DNA of 64,000 nt from Paenibacillus sp. PCH8 (GTDB lineage: Bacteria; Bacillota; Bacilli; Paenibacillales; Paenibacillaceae): assembly GCF_002968835.1 (NCBI RefSeq), contig NZ_PKQK01000004.1:372001-436000 (forward strand), read 5' to 3'. The stretch's first letter is position 1; each line of letters starts with the position of its first letter. This document shows, piece after piece, positions 62,774 to 64,000 of this stretch. The position numbers were made by a program, and so were the translations under genes. The notes below the pieces were generated by a model that was not told the origin of the DNA, ran no database searches, and worked only from the letters and a program-made list of their open reading frames with translations.

Positions 62774-64000
62774 ATGAAGAAATTAATTACGATGTTATGT
62801 ACGGCTGCACTTGTGGTTGCCCCGATGACAGGCGTTAGTGCAGAAACAAACCAAAGCACAACGATTGAGGCTCGGGCGGAGCAGATTGCTGCAGGATTGC
62901 TGCAAAATTACGGTGTTACAAGTCTGCAATATACGATCATGAATGAAGGAAAGGTTGTTCTGTCGGACAGCGCGGGACTGCATGACAAGGTATCACAGAA
63001 GCGAGTAGACAAGGATAGCATGTATGGCATAGGCTCAGTTAGCAAAATGGTTGTTACGACAGCCACCATGATGCTGGTAGATTCTGGTGAAATTAATCTG
63101 GATGAGCCAATTACTTCGTATATTAAAGACTTTAAGATGGCTGATGACCGTTATACGCAAATCACGCCACGTATGCTCATGAATCATTCATCCGGACTCT
63201 ACGGCACACATTATGGGAACAGCATGTTATTTGAAGATAATGACACCCGCAATCATGATGAATTATTATCCAAGTTAAAGAATGAGCAGCTAAAATCGGA
63301 CCCGGGAGCCTATTCCGTATATTGTAATGATGGCTTTCAGTTGCTGGAGATTCTGGTGGAGCGGGTAAGTGGATTGAGCTACAGCGATTATATCGCCAAG
63401 TTCATCAGCCAGCCATTACAGTTGGAAGCAACGAAGACCCCGCTGGATTCATTTGATAGAGATCGATTATCCGAAACCTATTGGCCTACGCTTGAGTCCA
63501 AGATGCCAGTAGAAAACGCAAATATTCTCGGTACTGGCGGAATCTACTCCACCTCCGATGAATTGAGCCAATTCGGTGAAGTATTGATGGGGAACCGACC
63601 GGACATTCTGTCCGAATCTTCAGTGAAGGCCATGCAAAATCCTGAATATCGCCAGGGCATGTGGGTATCGGATGAGCAAAACACACTGAATTACGGCCTG
63701 GGATGGGATGCTGTTGACCTAGCACCGTTTAGCGATTATGGTATTACGGCTCTTGCCAAAGGCGGAGATACGATGTTGTATCATGCCGTATTAGTCACCA
63801 TCCCTGAACATGATATTTCGATGGCTGTTCTTTCTTCAGGAGGATCTTCCGTGTATAATCAGATGTTTGCCAGTAAAGTGCTGCTGGAGGTACTGGAAGA
63901 GCAAGGGATCATTGACGAAGTTAAACCAGACCAGACATTCACGCCACCCGTTAAAGTAAAGATGCCGACGGAATTGAATGCATACTCAGGTCTTTACGGT
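62774..64000 (+). CDS. secreted serine hydrolase, class C beta-lactamase-like, 3'-truncated
   Basis: Paralogue of the 24189 gene, 409 codons visible before the right edge. Signal peptide MKKLITMLCTAALVVAPMTG (cleavage near VSAE), SVSK nucleophile motif in GSVSKMV, YCN in SVYCNDGF and KGG in LAKGGDTM. GGGAGG precedes ATG 62774. Follows the AgrCA-like system, as the first copy follows an OmpR-type system; likely a D-peptidase or esterase of the envelope. Confidence 0.9.
   Translation, partial: MKKLITMLCTAALVVAPMTGVSAETNQSTTIEARAEQIAAGLLQNYGVTSLQYTIMNEGKVVLSDSAGLHDKVSQKRVDKDSMYGIGSVSKMVVTTATMMLVDSGEINLDEPITSYIKDFKMADDRYTQITPRMLMNHSSGLYGTHYGNSMLFEDNDTRNHDELLSKLKNEQLKSDPGAYSVYCNDGFQLLEILVERVSGLSYSDYIAKFISQPLQLEATKTPLDSFDRDRLSETYWPTLESKMPVENANILGTGGIYSTSDELSQFGEVLMGNRPDILSESSVKAMQNPEYRQGMWVSDEQNTLNYGLGWDAVDLAPFSDYGITALAKGGDTMLYHAVLVTIPEHDISMAVLSSGGSSVYNQMFASKVLLEVLEEQGIIDEVKPDQTFTPPVKVKMPTELNAYSGLYG

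Overview
The window reads as chromosome of a Gram-positive, low-to-mid GC, endospore-forming member of the Bacillota, most like Paenibacillus. The support is a four-gene GerA-type germinant-receptor operon, a guanidine-I (ykkC) riboswitch in front of a paired SMR exporter, many MerR/TetR/AraC/LacI/LytTR regulators, cre-like sites, strong AGGAGG-type ribosome binding sites with frequent GTG/TTG starts, and simple hairpin-plus-T terminators. I see no rRNA, tRNA, CRISPR array, prophage or insertion sequence.

Layout. 1-5.2 kb: left-truncated drug exporter with divergent MerR regulator, a TetR regulator, and a divergent DapA-family aldolase/LysR pair. 5.5-12.6 kb: a tight six-gene accessory operon (glycosyltransferase, class III aminotransferase, zinc dehydrogenase, MFS, DUF1349, HAD phosphatase) facing an AraC regulator; it has the parts list of an amino-sugar-like small-molecule pathway. 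12.9-18 kb: amino-acid oxidase with a small partner, a second DHA2 exporter/TetR pair, two unknown membrane proteins. 18.2-26.4 kb: OmpR-type two-component system followed by two tandem membrane-anchored alpha/beta hydrolases, a PAF-acetylhydrolase-like enzyme and a secreted class C beta-lactamase-like protein; near-identical 11-bp direct-repeat arrays lie before both hydrolases. 26.5-35.4 kb: ABC exporter with GTATAC operators, MarR/threonine aldolase, methyltransferase/pentapeptide-repeat pair, guanidine riboswitch with SMR pair, DEAD-box helicase, YjbR protein. 35.5-40.3 kb: a type III polyketide synthase/methyltransferase/flavoprotein operon whose synthase lacks the segment carrying the catalytic His and Asn, then an aminotransferase and a MaoC protein. 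40.5-49.9 kb: LacI and AraC regulators, a sugar ABC importer without ATPase, and the germination operon. 50-64 kb: a decayed GH18 remnant, a BNR-repeat protein with unknown neighbours, a GAF-histidine kinase, a family I.4-type lipase behind a 41-bp perfect palindrome, AraC, SDR, a GH2 glycosidase with LacI/CcpA-type sites, an AgrCA-like two-component system with LytTR direct repeats, and a second serine hydrolase cut by the right edge.

Data quality. Five single-base losses break four otherwise intact genes (12920-14061, 22702-24154 twice, 48459-49633, 50945-52176). Each is restored by adding one G to a G run, which looks like homopolymer contraction in the sequence data rather than gene decay. 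By contrast the GH18 remnant (49986-50381) and the hydrolase remnant (26337-26414) look truly decayed.
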